Shown in pieces: positions 54,132 through 62,353 of a stretch of DNA of 64,000 nucleotides (position 1 is its first letter; each line of letters begins with the position of its first letter). Origin of the DNA: Lachnospiraceae bacterium (lineage in GTDB: Bacteria > Bacillota > Clostridia > Lachnospirales > Lachnospiraceae). The notes below the pieces were generated by a model. That model was not told the origin of the DNA. It saw only the letters and a program-made list of their open reading frames with translations, and searched no databases. Location: assembly GCA_900766575.1 (NCBI GenBank), contig CAAFVW010000182.1, forward strand, positions 4,239-68,238. Direction: 5' to 3'. The position numbers and the translations under genes were made by a program.

Positions 54132-54147
54132 AAGCAATATATTGTGG
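54132..54147. promoter_or_regulatory. NrdR box 2 (at the transcription start)
   Basis: AAGCAATATATTGTGG matches 13 of 16 consensus positions. Its centre is 30 bases, about three helical turns, from box 1, the paired arrangement NrdR needs. It lies just downstream of the promoter's predicted start. Confidence 0.75.
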
Positions 54148-54159
54148 GTGCTATGTATC

Positions 54160-54188
54160 AGTATAAAAAAGAATCCCACGCTTGTCAA
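54160..54188 (-). promoter_or_regulatory. Sigma-A promoter of nrdDG, embedded in a terminator
   Basis: TTGACA (54188-54183), exactly 17 bases, TATACT (54165-54160) on the minus strand. The -35 lies wholly in the loop of terminator 54165-54198 and the -10 begins in its T-tract. Confidence 0.85.
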
Positions 54189-54198
54189 CGTAGGATCC
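54165..54198 (-). terminator. Terminator of the WYL regulator gene
   Basis: On the minus strand GGATCCTACG pairs with CGTGGGATTC (10 bp with two G-U pairs), loop of eight bases TTGACAAG, then TTTTTT. Confidence 0.85.
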
Positions 54199-54243
54199 CC
54201 AAGAAAACTATACAAAAAAGATTTTTAAATTTTGGATAACTTT

Positions 54244-55242
54244 TTATTTCCAAGACTCCGACTGCTCGCGCAAAATATCCGAAAGCCACTGTATATAACG
54301 CTTCTGCACTTCCCCGGGGGCAACGATGCGCGCCCCGGACCCGATTCCGGCAAGCCATCCGAAAAACTGTCCGCTGACAGCCACCCTGGCCCGGATTCGA
54401 AATACATTCTCTGACATGGGGCGGATATCTGCCTCCCTGCCGAAGCGGTCCAGCACTACGCCAATCAGATGCTGCGGGAACTCCATGGTCACTACGTTCT
54501 CTTCCCCGGCAAACATACCAAAGGTCCGGTTCGTATAGGACGTCACATCGATCTGCGAGAACTGTTCCACGCCTTCTCTTGGCAGTTCCGTCACTTCCGC
54601 CTGTCCCATCTTATCCACCCTGTAATGCTTGATTCTCTTATCTTCACTGTCATACGCGGCCAGATAGTAATTTTCTTCCCGCCAGATCAGCGCCCAGGGG
54701 CTGACACATTTATTCCCGTTAGCTCTTGGAACCAGCTGCTTTTTCAGATTCCAGTCCAGATAAACGAAGGAAATCTGCTTATTCTCCTGAATCGCCCGAT
54801 GTATGGCATCAATACTGTAATAAATGCTCTCGTTCTCCGTCTTGACCCTTCCGGCCACATAGACCTGTCTCTGCAGCTTACCGGCATCGTTTTTCCCTGC
54901 GATCTGTTCCAGCTTCCGGATCAGTTCTCTGGATTTCTTCGTAGTGATGAACCGGGAAGACTGTACCGCATCTACGAGAAGTTTTAATTCCGGCAGTTCG
55001 AATTCACGGCTGCCAAGATAGTACCCGCCTCCCAGTCTGCTCTGCACCTGTACCACATCGTACCCGAAGTCCGCAAGACATTCCATATCATTATAAATGC
55101 TCTTGCGCTCCGCATGGATTCCCTGATTTTCCAGATATTTTATAATATCCGGGGTACTCATGGGATGTTTTTCATCCGTGTTCTCCTGCAGCATTTTTAT
55201 AAGGTATAATAATTTTAATTTCTGTCCCGAAGATTTTGCCAT
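54244..55242 (-). CDS. HTH-WYL (YafY-type) transcriptional regulator
   Basis: 332-residue regulator. N-terminal HTH_11 winged helix (KLKLLYLIKMLQENTDEKHPMSTPDIIKYLENQGIHAERKSIYNDMECLADFGYDV) and a WYL domain at about 150-220 (ISFVYLDWNLKKQLVP ... SPWALIWREENYYLAAYD), with a WCX tail. WYL proteins sense nucleic acid or small ligands; some regulate DNA-damage or defence genes. It is the last gene of a unit with the MutS-like protein, the 53-residue membrane protein and the nucleotidase (three bases after yjjG). Targets unknown. Confidence 0.9.
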   Translation of the reverse strand: MAKSSGQKLKLLYLIKMLQENTDEKHPMSTPDIIKYLENQGIHAERKSIYNDMECLADFGYDVVQVQSRLGGGYYLGSREFELPELKLLVDAVQSSRFITTKKSRELIRKLEQIAGKNDAGKLQRQVYVAGRVKTENESIYYSIDAIHRAIQENKQISFVYLDWNLKKQLVPRANGNKCVSPWALIWREENYYLAAYDSEDKRIKHYRVDKMGQAEVTELPREGVEQFSQIDVTSYTNRTFGMFAGEENVVTMEFPQHLIGVVLDRFGREADIRPMSENVFRIRARVAVSGQFFGWLAGIGSGARIVAPGEVQKRYIQWLSDILREQSESWK

Positions 55243-55245
55243 GGA

Positions 55246-55941
55246 TCATTCTCCGTCAATAAAATTCAGCAGCTGATGCAGGTCACTGATCTCGTGATCC
55301 GGGTGATACTCCGTAGGATTCTCCGTTCCCTCCGGCCGATACCAGCAGGTAGGAATCCCAGCCTGTACACCGCCTTTGATGTCACTGCTCAGGCTGTCAC
55401 CCACCAACAGGATCTTAGACTTGTCCTTTTCTTCCACATGGGCAAGGCAATAATCAAAAAATCCTTTCTGTGGCTTGGGTGTGCCGATCTGTTCCGAGAT
55501 AAAAAGCTGCTCCATCAGAGGTCCCAGCCCCGACAGCATCAGCTTATGGGTCTGGGTAGATGTCACGCCGTTGGTAACAACGTACTGTTTCACTTTCCCC
55601 TGCAATGCCTTACAGATATTCAGAGAATCATCAATATAGGAATAGACATTTCCGAGTTCTTCCTGATACTGACGGATAAAAGAGGCAATATCCACCCCTT
55701 CGATGCCATATTCTTCAAAAAGTGCCAGGAATCTGCCGGGCAGAAGCTGTGCTTTCGTGATCTCCCCCAGTTCCAGTTTCTTCCACATGGCATCATTGAT
55801 CTGGGAATACCGCTGAATGATCTCCTCATTGATCGTAAGTCCGGCGCTCTGAAAACATGCCGTAATGGCATGTCTCTGCGAATATAAAAAGTCAAGCAAA
55901 GTGCCGTCCACATCCCAGAGAATTGTTGTATAACGCTGCAT
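55246..55941 (-). CDS. yjjG: YjjG-family HAD pyrimidine nucleotidase
   Basis: 231-residue HAD-IA hydrolase. Motif I LWDVDGTLLDF, motif II VVTNGVTSTQ, motif III PKPQKGFFDY, motif IV LLVGDSLSSDIKGG. YjjG proteins dephosphorylate noncanonical pyrimidine nucleotides and so clean the nucleotide pool. Start at the ATG at 55941 after AAGGAG; the frame extension to 56001 enters the next gene. Confidence 0.85.
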   Translation of the reverse strand: MQRYTTILWDVDGTLLDFLYSQRHAITACFQSAGLTINEEIIQRYSQINDAMWKKLELGEITKAQLLPGRFLALFEEYGIEGVDIASFIRQYQEELGNVYSYIDDSLNICKALQGKVKQYVVTNGVTSTQTHKLMLSGLGPLMEQLFISEQIGTPKPQKGFFDYCLAHVEEKDKSKILLVGDSLSSDIKGGVQAGIPTCWYRPEGTENPTEYHPDHEISDLHQLLNFIDGE

Positions 55942-55951
55942 TGCGGTCTCC

Positions 55952-56113
55952 TTACTGTGCATCCTCTGTTGCCTGCGATGCATTTTTTGCCTCTGCAGCA
56001 TTTTTCTTCTTGCGCAAAGTGATTCCCAGTGTGATCGCCACTGCGCCTACTGCTGCAATAATTACCAGTAATACCAGATAAGATAAAAATGAATTCAAAA
56101 AGCTGACTGCCAT
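55952..56113 (-). CDS. 53-residue single-pass membrane protein
   Basis: One membrane helix (SFLSYLVLLVIIAAVGAVAITLGITL) followed by a basic stretch RKKKN and an Ala/Lys/Glu-rich tail. Start ATG 56113 after AAGGAG. Eleven bases before yjjG. No known family recognised. It may be a vesicle-like or regulatory microprotein of the MutS-like unit. Confidence 0.65.
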   Translation of the reverse strand: MAVSFLNSFLSYLVLLVIIAAVGAVAITLGITLRKKKNAAEAKNASQATEDAQ

Positions 56114-56207
56114 AATGTTTTCTCCTTTTCCGATACCTTTGTATCCATACCTGTTGCATTTATCAGAAGTATACCAATGAACTCCCTGCATCGTCAAGTC
56201 TTCCCTG

Positions 56208-57914
56208 CTATGCAGGCTCCGTCCATTTTCCTGTCTTCAGGAATCTTTCGGCCTGCGCAGAGGCCTTCTCTGTAATCTCCTGATCATATCCCAACAGCTG
56301 AAGCAGCCGGATCGCATTTCTGGTGGATGCCTTTCCAGACAACAGCTGATAGGGGAACAGAATATCCCCGTCCCGAATGACTTCCCCGAAATGGTAATTG
56401 TCATAATACTTCCGGAGCAGCTCTGTCATCTCGATATCATGAGTAGCAGCAAATCCAAGTGCGCCGCTTTCCGACAGCCGGATCAATATCTGCGTGGCCG
56501 CGGCAATCCGTTCTACCGTGTTCGTTCCACGCAGCACTTCATCCACAAAACACAGGACCGGAGTATTGTGAGCTTCTGCGGCATCAAGTATGCGTTTCAG
56601 TGAACGGATCTCCACAATATAATAACTTTCCCCATTCTCTATGCTGTCACGCAGCGCCATAGAGGAAAAAATCCGGAATACCGGTGCCTGATATTTTTCG
56701 GCTGTGCAGGTATGAATGGTCTGCGCCAGCACTGCGTTCACCGCCACCATCTTCAAAAAAGTAGATTTGCCGGAGGCATTGGAACCCGTGAGCAGTATCC
56801 CCCGGTCAGCCCGGATACTGTTTTTGACCGGATGGGTCAGCATTGGATGCCAGCCATTTTCCAGATGTAAAAACGTTTTCTCCGCATTTTCTTCCAATTC
56901 CGGAATGCAATACCCCTCCAGAGATCTGCGAAAGCCCCCGACAGACACTGCCATATCCAGATATCCGACAATTTCCAACAGTCTGTCCACCTGTCCGGTC
57001 TTCTTTCGCAATTTTGCCAGCATACGATTAAATTGCAGGATGTCCAGATGCAAGATCATCCGCAGATAATCCGCCAGAACATCTAGCGGATTCCCTCCGA
57101 TTTTCCCCTGATTGCCCGCCATGACCCAATAGGAACCACGCCGCAGCTCCCGCAGACTTTTCAGTGCTTCATTCAACTCCCCAAGTTCTCTCCCGTATAC
57201 CGGTATCTTCTGCTTCGCCAGTTCATCGCACACATTTACCAGACGCAGAACATAGGCAAAGCTGACAATATACGGTTCAATGACCTTTTTCTCCCGGAAA
57301 TAAGTCAGAATATGCCAGAGCATACACACAACGATTCCAATCGTTCCCACGGCAGGCTGAACGAACAGCAACGCCGCAAATGGAAAGTACAGCAGATTTC
57401 CAAGCAGGATCTTACGGTTGGAGCGTTCCCCCAGATAATCCAGATTGTCCAGATAATCATAGAGAGAATATTTTCCCAGATGTCCCAGTCTGTTCATCAA
57501 AAGCTGAATCCGGACTCTGGACTCCTCGTTACCATCCAGCCAGGTCACCACCTCTTCCAGATGTTCCAGCCGCTCTCTCCCACAGGAAATATTCCGTAGC
57601 GTATAATACAGATATTCCTCTCCGGCCGCCGAAAAAGTGCGGTCGATCCGGCAAAAGACCTCATCCATCCCCAGGTCATTCCAGGTAATATCGTCTAATG
57701 CTTTTTCTTCCTTATGCCGTTCCAGATAACTGTTAAGTCTCGCAAACCTCTCCAATGAATATTCTTTCGGTTTTTCTTTTCCGTAATTTTCCCGCAGAGA
57801 TCTCACGAATTGATTCTCCTGTTTCCGGATCTGCCAAAGTTCCTGCCAGATCATAAACAAAAACAGAAGAACCAGTATTCCTGCAAACATTACAAATTCC
57901 ATACACACTCTCAT
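56208..57914 (-). CDS. Membrane-anchored MutS-like ATPase
   Basis: 568-residue protein with an N-terminal membrane helix (residues 8-23), two more hydrophobic segments (170-203), a MutS domain III-like helical region and a C-terminal MutS ATPase: Walker A TGSNASGKST (376-385), Walker B LCFVDEVLRGTNT (454-466) and TATHDIE-like GFAATHDIEMT. It lacks the MutS mismatch-binding domain I and the MutS2 Smr domain, so neither mismatch repair nor MutS2 ribosome rescue can be assumed. Start at 57914 or 57902; both ribosome sites are weak. Upstream of a WYL regulator and nucleotidase. Confidence 0.88.
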   Translation of the reverse strand: MRVCMEFVMFAGILVLLFLFMIWQELWQIRKQENQFVRSLRENYGKEKPKEYSLERFARLNSYLERHKEEKALDDITWNDLGMDEVFCRIDRTFSAAGEEYLYYTLRNISCGRERLEHLEEVVTWLDGNEESRVRIQLLMNRLGHLGKYSLYDYLDNLDYLGERSNRKILLGNLLYFPFAALLFVQPAVGTIGIVVCMLWHILTYFREKKVIEPYIVSFAYVLRLVNVCDELAKQKIPVYGRELGELNEALKSLRELRRGSYWVMAGNQGKIGGNPLDVLADYLRMILHLDILQFNRMLAKLRKKTGQVDRLLEIVGYLDMAVSVGGFRRSLEGYCIPELEENAEKTFLHLENGWHPMLTHPVKNSIRADRGILLTGSNASGKSTFLKMVAVNAVLAQTIHTCTAEKYQAPVFRIFSSMALRDSIENGESYYIVEIRSLKRILDAAEAHNTPVLCFVDEVLRGTNTVERIAAATQILIRLSESGALGFAATHDIEMTELLRKYYDNYHFGEVIRDGDILFPYQLLSGKASTRNAIRLLQLLGYDQEITEKASAQAERFLKTGKWTEPA

Positions 57915-57986
57915 TTCCGCCGCAATGACAAAGGCAGGCTCTGCCCGTGCAGTGCCCGCCCCATATTTTGACCCGTCTTGTCTTAC

Positions 57987-59417
57987 TTATGCTACAATAA
58001 AGAACTTTAACAGGAAAATCAAAGACAATACATAGGTAAGCACAGATACCTCCCTGGCCTTACCGGTAAATACTTTGATTACGGTATAGGTGATGAGACC
58101 GATACCGATAGCATGTCCGATAGATCCGGAGACCGGCATGGCGATCATCATCAGAGCCACGGGAACTGCCTGACAAATATCATCAAAATTGACATTTTTA
58201 AGACCTGCTACCATAAGAACACCCACATAGATCAGTGCGGAAGAAGTAGCCGCTGCTGGAATGATACCTGCGATGGGTGCAATGAAAATACAAGCTAAGA
58301 ACATGATACCGGTTGTAAGTGCAGTCAATCCGGTACGTCCTCCCGCCTCTACACCGGATGCGGACTCTACGAATGTGGTCACCGTAGAAGTACCGGTGAC
58401 GGAACCTGTCAAAGTACCAATCGCATCAGATAACAGTGCCTGCTTCATGCCGGGCATTCTGCCGTTCTTGTCCAGCATTCCGGCACGGCTTGCAGTTCCG
58501 ACCAGAGTGCCGATGGTGTCGAACATATCAATGATACAGAAAGTAACGATCAGGGTGATTGCGGTGAACCAGCCAATTTCGGCAAATCCCTGGAAATTGA
58601 ATTGAAACAGAGTGGTAGATGCCATATCTCCGAAAGCAGGTACGAAAGAAGCCGTTGCCAGAGAAGCAAACGGATTGGTTCCCAGGAAAATTGCCTCTCC
58701 TGCCCAATAGATAATGCTGGCAATCAACATTCCCAACAGAACAGCACCTTTTACGCCTTTCTGTGCCAGGATAACAATGGCAAATAATCCAACGAACATC
58801 GTCACTACAGACAAAACCATTGCGGAATAACCGGATCCCATATCAGACTTCGCCAGGGAAGGAGTCAGCGCACCGAAGAAGTCTCTCATCGCATAGAAAG
58901 GTCCACCGTTCTCGGAATAAATACCGGCATTGGAGCCCACTCCGATATTCAACAACATCAGACCGATGGCCGGGGCAATACCGAGACGCACGCCCAGAGG
59001 AATAGCCTCTACGATCTTCTCACGGATATTAAGTACCGAGAGGATCAGGAATACGATACCTTCTACCAGAATGATACACAGAGCAGCCTGGAAAGACGCC
59101 ACATAAGACATTCCGGTCAGAGCTGCAATATTGGTTACAACGACTGCAAAAAAGCTGTTCAGTCCCATTCCGGGTGCCATGGCAAACGGTTTATTCGCCA
59201 GAAATGCCATTACAATGGTGCCGATTGCGGATGCAATACAGGTTGCCAGGAAAACACCGTTCCATAGCTCCGGCATGGTATCCTTGCCAAAGCCGGTCAG
59301 CAGATTCGGATTCAGGGCTATGATATAAGCCATGGTCATGAATGTGGTCAGTCCGGCGATGATCTCTGTCTTTGCCGTGGTATTATTTTCCTTCAGCTTG
59401 AAGATTTTTTCTAACAT
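57987..59417 (-). CDS. NCS2-family purine permease (adenine/guanine/hypoxanthine)
   Basis: 476-residue permease with about 12-14 membrane segments, AzgA/PbuG subfamily: EIIAGLTTFMTMAYIIALNPNLL, NKPFAMAPGMGLNSFFA and the transport motif GTSTVTTFVESASGVEAGGRTGLTAL. Imports purine bases. Start follows AGGAGG. Last gene of the punA-cdd-mtaD-permease unit, which fits its job of feeding salvage. Confidence 0.93.
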   Translation of the reverse strand: MLEKIFKLKENNTTAKTEIIAGLTTFMTMAYIIALNPNLLTGFGKDTMPELWNGVFLATCIASAIGTIVMAFLANKPFAMAPGMGLNSFFAVVVTNIAALTGMSYVASFQAALCIILVEGIVFLILSVLNIREKIVEAIPLGVRLGIAPAIGLMLLNIGVGSNAGIYSENGGPFYAMRDFFGALTPSLAKSDMGSGYSAMVLSVVTMFVGLFAIVILAQKGVKGAVLLGMLIASIIYWAGEAIFLGTNPFASLATASFVPAFGDMASTTLFQFNFQGFAEIGWFTAITLIVTFCIIDMFDTIGTLVGTASRAGMLDKNGRMPGMKQALLSDAIGTLTGSVTGTSTVTTFVESASGVEAGGRTGLTALTTGIMFLACIFIAPIAGIIPAAATSSALIYVGVLMVAGLKNVNFDDICQAVPVALMMIAMPVSGSIGHAIGIGLITYTVIKVFTGKAREVSVLTYVLSLIFLLKFFIVA

Positions 59418-59488
59418 CTTTTCCCTCCTAAGTGTTTCCGGAGCCGCACGGGGAGCTCCTGTTCTATGTTTTCTGAGTTATTTTCTTC

Positions 59489-60793
59489 TTACTCAGTCAA
59501 CAGTCTCTTTACGATCTTCTCACATTTCGCGTAAATACGCTCCGGATCCTCTCCTACATTGAACTCGCCATTGCGATATAAGATTTTACCACCAATCATG
59601 GTCATGCAGACATTGGATTTGCTGCCACTGTATACCAGATTTTTGGGAATATTGTGAATAGGCTGCATATTCGGCTGATGCAGATCGATCATGATCAGAT
59701 CCGCAAACTTTCCTTTCGCCAGAATATCCGCACGGTTTAAACGCATCGCTCTGGCGCCATTCACTGTGGCCATCTTCAACACATCCATGGCATCCATACT
59801 GGATGCATCCTTCTCCAGCAGTTTGCTCAAGCCGGTGACCAGAAACATCTCGCGGAACATATCCAGGCAGTTATTGCTGGCCGGGCCATCCGTACCAATG
59901 GCTACCGGAATCTTGTGCCGTACATAATTCGCAACGGGGGCAATACCGCTGGCCAGTTTTGTGTTGGAGCCGGGGTTCGTTATCACATACATACGGTGTT
60001 TGCGGAAAACATCCAGATCTTGCTCCGTTACATGAACACAGTGGAATCCGCCTCCGCCATAATCGAACATTCCCAGGGAATCCAGGAACATGGGAGGCGT
60101 CATCCCATAACGTGCCTTACACTCTTCCACTTCCTTCTCCGTCTCGGAGATATGGGCATATACCGGTGTACGGTAATGGTGGGACATTTCAGATACTTTC
60201 CACAGCAGTTCTTTGGAACAGGTATACTCTGCATGAAAACCAAGCTGATAGCTGATCAGAGAGTTCTTTTTATTCCATTTTAAAAATTCTTCCTCCATCT
60301 GCTTCGGCGAGGAACTGAAATTGTTCAGTCCGGATACCAGTACGCAACGCATTCCGGTATCCAGACAAGCCTCCGCAATCGTATCCGGTGTCAGATACAT
60401 GTCAAAAATAGAAGTCACACCGGAGGTCAGATATTCCAACACTGCCAGTCTCGTCAGTTCATAGATGTCTTCCCCGGTAAGCTTGGCCTCCAGAGGAAAT
60501 ACCTGTTTGTTCAGCCACTGATCCAGCGGCAGATCATCCGCCATGGAACGTAAAAAAGTCATTCCTGAATGGGTATGTGCGTTTTTAAATCCGGGCATCA
60601 GAAGATTGCCCTTACAGTCCAGTTCAATATCCCAGGCAATTCTCGGGAACTGAGATCTGTCCCATTCTTCCGCCAGTTCTTTCTGTTCCGCCACGTAAGC
60701 GATCTTGTCATTTTTTACCCATATTTCACCATAGAAGACCTCTCTGCCGGGTTCCATGGTGAGAATTCGCGCATTATATAATCTGATATTCAT
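59489..60793 (-). CDS. mtaD: MtaD/SsnA-type amidohydrolase (nucleoside deaminase)
   Basis: 434-residue zinc amidohydrolase, probably 5'-methylthioadenosine / S-adenosylhomocysteine / adenosine deaminase. Metal motif KNAHTHSGM, substrate His in GFHAEYTCS and VYAHISETEKEVEE, HCVHV, and the Asp in AIGTDGPASNNCLDMF. Start overlaps the cdd stop (ATGA). The operon context (punA, cdd, purine permease) supports deamination of a purine nucleoside to feed salvage. Confidence 0.88.
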   Translation of the reverse strand: MNIRLYNARILTMEPGREVFYGEIWVKNDKIAYVAEQKELAEEWDRSQFPRIAWDIELDCKGNLLMPGFKNAHTHSGMTFLRSMADDLPLDQWLNKQVFPLEAKLTGEDIYELTRLAVLEYLTSGVTSIFDMYLTPDTIAEACLDTGMRCVLVSGLNNFSSSPKQMEEEFLKWNKKNSLISYQLGFHAEYTCSKELLWKVSEMSHHYRTPVYAHISETEKEVEECKARYGMTPPMFLDSLGMFDYGGGGFHCVHVTEQDLDVFRKHRMYVITNPGSNTKLASGIAPVANYVRHKIPVAIGTDGPASNNCLDMFREMFLVTGLSKLLEKDASSMDAMDVLKMATVNGARAMRLNRADILAKGKFADLIMIDLHQPNMQPIHNIPKNLVYSGSKSNVCMTMIGGKILYRNGEFNVGEDPERIYAKCEKIVKRLLTE

Positions 60794-61212
60794 CTGATAG
60801 CGTCTCCTCCAAATCCAAAAGGAAGTAGTTCTTTTAAGGTATAACTTCGATAATCCCGTTCACTTTTTACCACATAGATCACGAAATCATCCCTGCAGAA
60901 TTCCTGCATTACCTGTCTGCAGATACCACAGGGATAGGCATATTCCACCGGTGTTTCTCCTATCTTACCGCCTGCAATGGCAATCGCCGCAAAATCCCGA
61001 ACGCCATCGCTGACTGCCTTAAAAAAGGCCGTGCGCTCCGCACAGTTAGTTGCACCGTAAGAGGCATTTTCAATATTGCTGCCCAGGTATCTTCTGCCGT
61101 CTGCGGTAAGCAGCGCTGCTCCCACCGCATATCCGGAATACGGAGCGTAGGCCATTTTTCTGGCCTCCAATGCCTGTTGTATCAACACTTTTTCTTCTGT
61201 GTCCGAAATCAT
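60790..61212 (-). CDS. cdd: Cytidine deaminase
   Basis: 140-residue tetrameric zinc deaminase, cytidine/deoxycytidine to uridine. NIENASYGATNCAERTA (Cys-Ala-Glu) and PCGICRQVMQEF (two Zn Cys). Twenty bases after punA. Confidence 0.96.
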   Translation of the reverse strand: MISDTEEKVLIQQALEARKMAYAPYSGYAVGAALLTADGRRYLGSNIENASYGATNCAERTAFFKAVSDGVRDFAAIAIAGGKIGETPVEYAYPCGICRQVMQEFCRDDFVIYVVKSERDYRSYTLKELLPFGFGGDAIR

Positions 61213-61231
61213 TCAAATCTCCTCTTGCTGC

Positions 61232-62056
61232 TTACACGAATCTCTTCACAGATTCCGTCACCAGTTTCTTGAATCTGGGTGCTGCCATATCCGCAGCCTC
61301 CTGTACCTCTTCATGGTTCAGAGGCTGATCTGTCATTCCGGCCGCCAGATTGCTGATGCAGGAGATTCCGCAGATTCGCATTCCCATATGGTTGGCTGCA
61401 ATGGCTTCCACTACTGTGCTCATACCCACAGCATCACAGCCAAGAGAACGAAGCATACGAATCTCAGCCGGGGATTCAAAGGAAGGTCCGGTCAGCTGAG
61501 TATAGATACCCTCCTGGAGATAAATATCATTCTCTTTTGCTGTTTCCCGGATGATCTGCTGTAAATCCTTATCGTAGACATGGCTCATATCCGGGAAACG
61601 AAGTCCCAGTTCCTCAATATTGGCACCAATCAAAGGATTCGGTGCAAACACAGAGATGTGATCTCTGATCAGCATCAGGTCACCGGCATGGAAAGATGTG
61701 TTTACACCGCCTGCCGCATTGGTCAGGAACAGAATCTCGGCTCCTAACAGTTTCATCAGTCTGGCAGGCAGCACCACATCCGTCACATCATAGCCTTCGT
61801 AATAATGTACTCTGCCCTTCATACATACCACAGGAATCTCATCCAGGTAGCCGAAGATAAATTTACCGGCATGCCCCGGTACGGTGGATACCGGAAATCC
61901 CTCAATCTCCGAATAAGGAATCTCTGTCACCACACGAATCTGCTCCGCATAATCTCCAAGTCCCGATCCTAATACGATTGCCACCTTAGGTACAAAATCC
62001 GTCTTTTTTCTCACACATTCATAGCAGTTCTGTAATTTTGCATATACCTGATTCAT
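61232..62056 (-). CDS. punA: Purine nucleoside phosphorylase (trimeric)
   Basis: 274-residue phosphorylase cleaving inosine/guanosine to base plus ribose-1-phosphate. VAIVLGSGLGDYAEQI, VPGHAGKFIFG, GRVHYYEGY, FLTNAAGG and the Glu/Asn base-binding region SAEIRMLRSLGCDAVGMSTVVEAIAANHMG. First gene of the salvage operon, with a consensus promoter and GGAGG. Confidence 0.96.
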   Translation of the reverse strand: MNQVYAKLQNCYECVRKKTDFVPKVAIVLGSGLGDYAEQIRVVTEIPYSEIEGFPVSTVPGHAGKFIFGYLDEIPVVCMKGRVHYYEGYDVTDVVLPARLMKLLGAEILFLTNAAGGVNTSFHAGDLMLIRDHISVFAPNPLIGANIEELGLRFPDMSHVYDKDLQQIIRETAKENDIYLQEGIYTQLTGPSFESPAEIRMLRSLGCDAVGMSTVVEAIAANHMGMRICGISCISNLAAGMTDQPLNHEEVQEAADMAAPRFKKLVTESVKRFV

Positions 62057-62143
62057 CTATGTCCTCCATTTATCCGTATTTTCATGTAATTTAGCAAATA
62101 TTCTTCCTGTTTTTCAGAAAAATAAAGCAAAGTCAACAAAGGT

Positions 62144-62172
62144 ATTATACAAAATGGCCGTAGAAAATGCAA
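62144..62172 (-). promoter_or_regulatory. Sigma-A promoter of the punA salvage operon
   Basis: TTGCAT (62172-62167), 17-base spacer, TATAAT (62149-62144) on the minus strand; leader of about 80 bases with no clear purine-riboswitch fold. Confidence 0.78.
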
Positions 62173-62176
62173 TGGG

Positions 62177-62193
62177 GAGCTTATGATATCATA
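62177..62193 (+). repeat. 17-bp direct repeat, copy 1
   Basis: GAGCTTATGATATCATA, identical to 62337-62353; the pair flanks 143 bp. Confidence 0.9.
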
Positions 62194-62276
62194 AACGTTT
62201 TCTCCGGACTTCGTCCTTCCGAAATCGTAACAAACATGCGTAATCCGGGCTATCGCCCTTCTTACTTATGTTTGTT
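62183..62276. repeat. Structured intergenic repeat, copy A
   Basis: Hairpin GGAC-TTC-GTCC (62206-62216), six-base linker, core 62223-62246 (21 of 24 identical to copy B), then a second hairpin 62229-62276 with arms AACAAACAT/ATGTTTGTT, GTAA/TTAC and GGGC/GCCC. It lies between spoIVA and the punA promoter. Confidence 0.6.
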
Positions 62277-62277
62277 T

Positions 62278-62340
62278 GCTCACCTCATATAAAAACACAT
62301 TTAGCCTGCAAGCAGTCAAATGTGTTTTATATGGTTGAGC
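62278..62340 (-). terminator. Long hairpin after spoIVA, probable terminator
   Basis: GCTCA and TCATATAAA with CACATTT on one arm pair with AAATGTG, TTTATATG and TGAGC on the other, with small bulges (62278-62340). The U-run lies inside the 3' arm rather than after it, so efficiency is uncertain. Confidence 0.6.
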
Positions 62341-62353
62341 TTATGATATCATA
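62337..62353 (+). repeat. 17-bp direct repeat, copy 2 (overlaps the spoIVA stop)
   Basis: GAGCTTATGATATCATA; the spoIVA stop codon (62349-62351) lies in it. Confidence 0.9.

Noticed and set aside
56208..57914. MutS2 (ribosome rescue / anti-recombination)
   Set aside because: No Smr domain at the C-terminus, and it has membrane helices that MutS2 lacks.
54244..57914. Phage-defence island around the WYL regulator
   Set aside because: No nuclease, toxin, methylase or known defence core gene; the neighbours look like housekeeping nucleotide and DNA functions.
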